DNA from: Geodermatophilaceae bacterium
GTDB taxonomy: Bacteria; Actinomycetota; Actinomycetes; Mycobacteriales; Geodermatophilaceae
Assembly: GCA_013696785.1 (NCBI GenBank)
Contig: JACCXW010000269.1
Location: forward strand, 1-6,347
Direction: 5' to 3'
Length of the DNA stretch: 6,347 nucleotides
Shown: one piece after another, positions 4,402 to 6,347 of the stretch
Layout: each line of letters starts with the position of its first letter
How positions within the stretch are numbered: the stretch's first letter is position 1
Position numbers and translations under genes: made by a program
Notes under the pieces: generated by a model
Database searches by the model: none
What the model saw: only the letters and a program-made list of their open reading frames with translations
Told to the model about the DNA's origin: nothing

Positions 4402-6347
4402 TCAGTACGCGGGCACGGTGAAGGTCGCCGGCCGGCCGCCGACATCGAACGTGATGGTCATGTCGGCGCCGTCGATGAGGAACCGGCCATTGAGATGCAC
4501 CGTCGTCGTACGACTACCAGGACCGGTCACGGTGAACTCGCCGTCGAAGACATCGGAGCCGTCCTCGATCACGGTTATGGGACCGCTGACGGCCACATCC
4601 TCGGTGAAGTGCGCGTCGCCGAGCGTCCACTGCGCTCCGTTGTCGATCGGCTCGTAATCGACCATTCCGCCCCTCAGCGCAACGCTGTCCCCGGTGATGT
4701 AGAAGTTGTGCTGGACGCTGTCCATCACAGTCCACGCCGCGACGGTGGCGAGCCGGCGGGTGTTCGTCGAGGCCAGCCGGCCGCCGGTCTGTTGGGCCGC
4801 GGGCGCGTCGGCCACAGTGGTCGGGAAGCTCCCCGGCACCCACCAGCCCCCAGCTGGTTCGTCGGCGCACGAAGTGTCACCGGCGGCCAGCTCGAGGATG
4901 AACCGCTGGACGAGTTCGGGGCCGCAGTCCGACCAGAACTGTGGATCGTGGCCGGCGGCGGTGATGCTGACAAAGATGGAATCGACCATCACGTCGGTGG
5001 CCAGACGCGCGACGGATTCCGGCACCGGCAGGTCGTATTCCCCGCCGAGCACCAGGGTCGGGACCCCGTCGACCCGGGCACCCTCCGGGTACATCGGCCG
5101 ATCCTCCCAGCTGGAGGCGATGCACGGTGCCGGCTGGAACCCGTGGTAGCCGGGAGCCGCCCACGCCTGCTTGGAGATCGGGCCGTAGAAGGCCGGTTCG
5201 GCGGCGAACGCGGCGGCATACTGCGCCGCACGCGCCGAGGGCGGTGCGCCCTTGTCCCAGGGGAGCACACCGTCCACGCATGACCTCGCCAGGGCATGCC
5301 CCACCGAGAACGACCGCAGGTCGTCGCCGAACCCGTCTGCCGGATCCACGTCCGCGGCCAGCCGCAGCAGTGGTACCGGGTCGCCCCGTCGCAGCGCCGT
5401 GGTCGCCGGCGTGATCTCGCCCGGCCCGGTGAAGTGCGCCCCGTTGAGGTACATGATGAAGTTGGACAGGAGATTCTCCGTGACGGTGATCTCGTGCGAG
5501 ACACCCGCTGAGTCGACGCCGACACCGCTCACCGGGTCGTTGCGTAGCGAGTGGGCCAGCGCGGCGAACGACTGGGTGGGGTCAGGGTTCAGGGCGGCGC
5601 AGGCCGGAGAGCGACCACACACGCCGGCGACGATGCCGGGCATCGCCTCGGGGGCGTACGAGTAGAACGGGTCGGTTCCGACGACGATCGCGGGGGAGGA
5701 GAGCACGGCCGACCGCACCCGGTCGGGATAGCGCTGGGCGTAGGTGATCATGTCGGCTCCCGCGTACGACCCACCGAACACGTCGATCTGCTGGTATCCG
5801 AAGGCAGCACGGACGTCGTCGAGGTCGTCGGCGACATCGGTGGTGCTGTACAGGTCCGCGGTGTCACCGAGCAGGTTGTGGCAGCCAGCCGCGGATTGGT
5901 ACAACGGACCGCCGGCTTGCAGGGCGGGGCAGTTGATCACGTCGGACAGGCCGACGCCGCGCTGGTCGATGAACACCAGGTCGCGGGTCTCGGCAACCTC
6001 GGGCAGAACGAAGAATGCGAAGCCGTACTTGGGGCCGGACGTGATCGAGCAACCCGGTCCGCCGCACGTGACGAACACCGCTCCGTCCGCCTTCGCCTCC
6101 TGGCCGGTGTGCGGGAAGACCTCGACATGGAGGTTTACCACCCGCCCGTCAGGGCTTCGGCGGTCTAGTGGAACGGGCAGGGTGCCGCAGAGGAAGGTCG
6201 GATCCTCCTCACACGGCACCAGCAGCCTGGCTGTATCCATCAGGTCGGCGCCTCCGGGCCGTACCGCCGCCGGGGTCGCCGAGCGCGCCCGGGCCTCTAG
6301 CTCCTGGGTGGTCGGAGCGCCCGCCGAGCTGCCCGACCGCCACTTGC
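4402..6347 (-). CDS. Secreted-type alpha/beta hydrolase, tripeptidyl-aminopeptidase-like (S33 group) with extra C-terminal domain; N-terminus outside window
   Basis: Numbering is from the Met codon at 6240. The enzyme is an alpha/beta hydrolase of the type that cleaves peptides or esters outside the cell. The oxyanion region is GGPGCS (60-65), followed by DQRGVGLSD (92-100). The nucleophile is Ser158 in GGSYAG. Asp403 in LGGEYDLPVPES and His431 in AAGHDPQFW complete the triad. The stretch 391-463 matches the TAP-like C-terminal region (PTLVLGGEYD to CADEP). Many cysteines (10, 18, 104, 120, 208, 214, 321, 373, 439, 458 and others) suggest disulphides and export. Residues about 490-612 form an additional strand-rich domain of unknown role. 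The reading frame stays open from 6240 to the window edge with an Ala/Ser/Gly/Thr-rich stretch, as expected between a signal peptide and the enzyme, so the true start is probably outside. A start at 6240 (GGAGG 10 nt upstream) cannot be excluded but would leave no signal peptide. Substrate is unknown. Confidence 0.88.
   Translation of the reverse strand, partial: KWRSGSSAGAPTTQELEARARSATPAAVRPGGADLMDTARLLVPCEEDPTFLCGTLPVPLDRRSPDGRVVNLHVEVFPHTGQEAKADGAVFVTCGGPGCSITSGPKYGFAFFVLPEVAETRDLVFIDQRGVGLSDVINCPALQAGGPLYQSAAGCHNLLGDTADLYSTTDVADDLDDVRAAFGYQQIDVFGGSYAGADMITYAQRYPDRVRSAVLSSPAIVVGTDPFYSYAPEAMPGIVAGVCGRSPACAALNPDPTQSFAALAHSLRNDPVSGVGVDSAGVSHEITVTENLLSNFIMYLNGAHFTGPGEITPATTALRRGDPVPLLRLAADVDPADGFGDDLRSFSVGHALARSCVDGVLPWDKGAPPSARAAQYAAAFAAEPAFYGPISKQAWAAPGYHGFQPAPCIASSWEDRPMYPEGARVDGVPTLVLGGEYDLPVPESVARLATDVMVDSIFVSITAAGHDPQFWSDCGPELVQRFILELAAGDTSCADEPAGGWWVPGSFPTTVADAPAAQQTGGRLASTNTRRLATVAAWTVMDSVQHNFYITGDSVALRGGMVDYEPIDNGAQWTLGDAHFTEDVAVSGPITVIEDGSDVFDGEFTVTGPGSRTTTVHLNGRFLIDGADMTITFDVGGRPATFTVPAY

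Noticed and set aside
4330..5283. 317-codon plus-strand open frame opposite the hydrolase gene
   Set aside because: It is a shadow of the hydrolase coding frame with no recognisable motifs and no separate ribosome binding site or domain support.
5551..6168. 205-codon plus-strand open frame opposite the hydrolase gene
   Set aside because: It is antisense to the conserved catalytic core of the hydrolase and has low-complexity Gly/Arg/Val composition typical of shadow frames.

Overview
The window is high-GC DNA with dense coding, short intergenic gaps, GTG starts and strong purine-rich ribosome binding sites. Together with the gene families present, this points to an actinomycete (Streptomyces/Pseudonocardiales-like). 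The genus cannot be fixed from the sequence alone.

Left part, plus strand (1-2465): the end of a leucine/isovalerate degradation operon. It holds the biotin-carrier C-terminus of an acyl-CoA carboxylase alpha subunit (probably 3-methylcrotonyl-CoA carboxylase), then hydroxymethylglutaryl-CoA lyase, then an acyl-CoA dehydrogenase. Gaps are 5 and 0 nt. The order matches the accA1-hmgL-acdH arrangement known from Streptomyces. The dehydrogenase would make 3-methylcrotonyl-CoA, the carboxylase would make 3-methylglutaconyl-CoA, and the lyase would split HMG-CoA into acetyl-CoA and acetoacetate. The hydratase step is not encoded here.

Junction (2466-2534): a convergent intergenic gap with a long perfect-to-near-perfect hairpin, 17 bp with one G:U pair. 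It probably serves as a bidirectional terminator.

Right part, minus strand, read from 6347 down to 2535: (i) a secreted-type alpha/beta hydrolase of the tripeptidyl-aminopeptidase-like S33 group, cut by the window edge at its N-terminus; (ii) an ECF sigma factor; (iii) a single-pass membrane protein whose GTG start overlaps the sigma stop by 11 nt; (iv) a decayed PD40/TolB-like beta-propeller gene with a missing N-terminus and an in-frame TAG. Items ii-iv look like one cell-surface signalling unit whose last member has been lost.

No RNA genes, CRISPR arrays, insertion sequences or phage genes were seen. The points most worth a second look are the sigma/membrane-protein pair, which lacks the usual zinc anti-sigma motif, the propeller pseudogene, the convergent hairpin, and a 13-nt palindrome present twice in the leucine operon.
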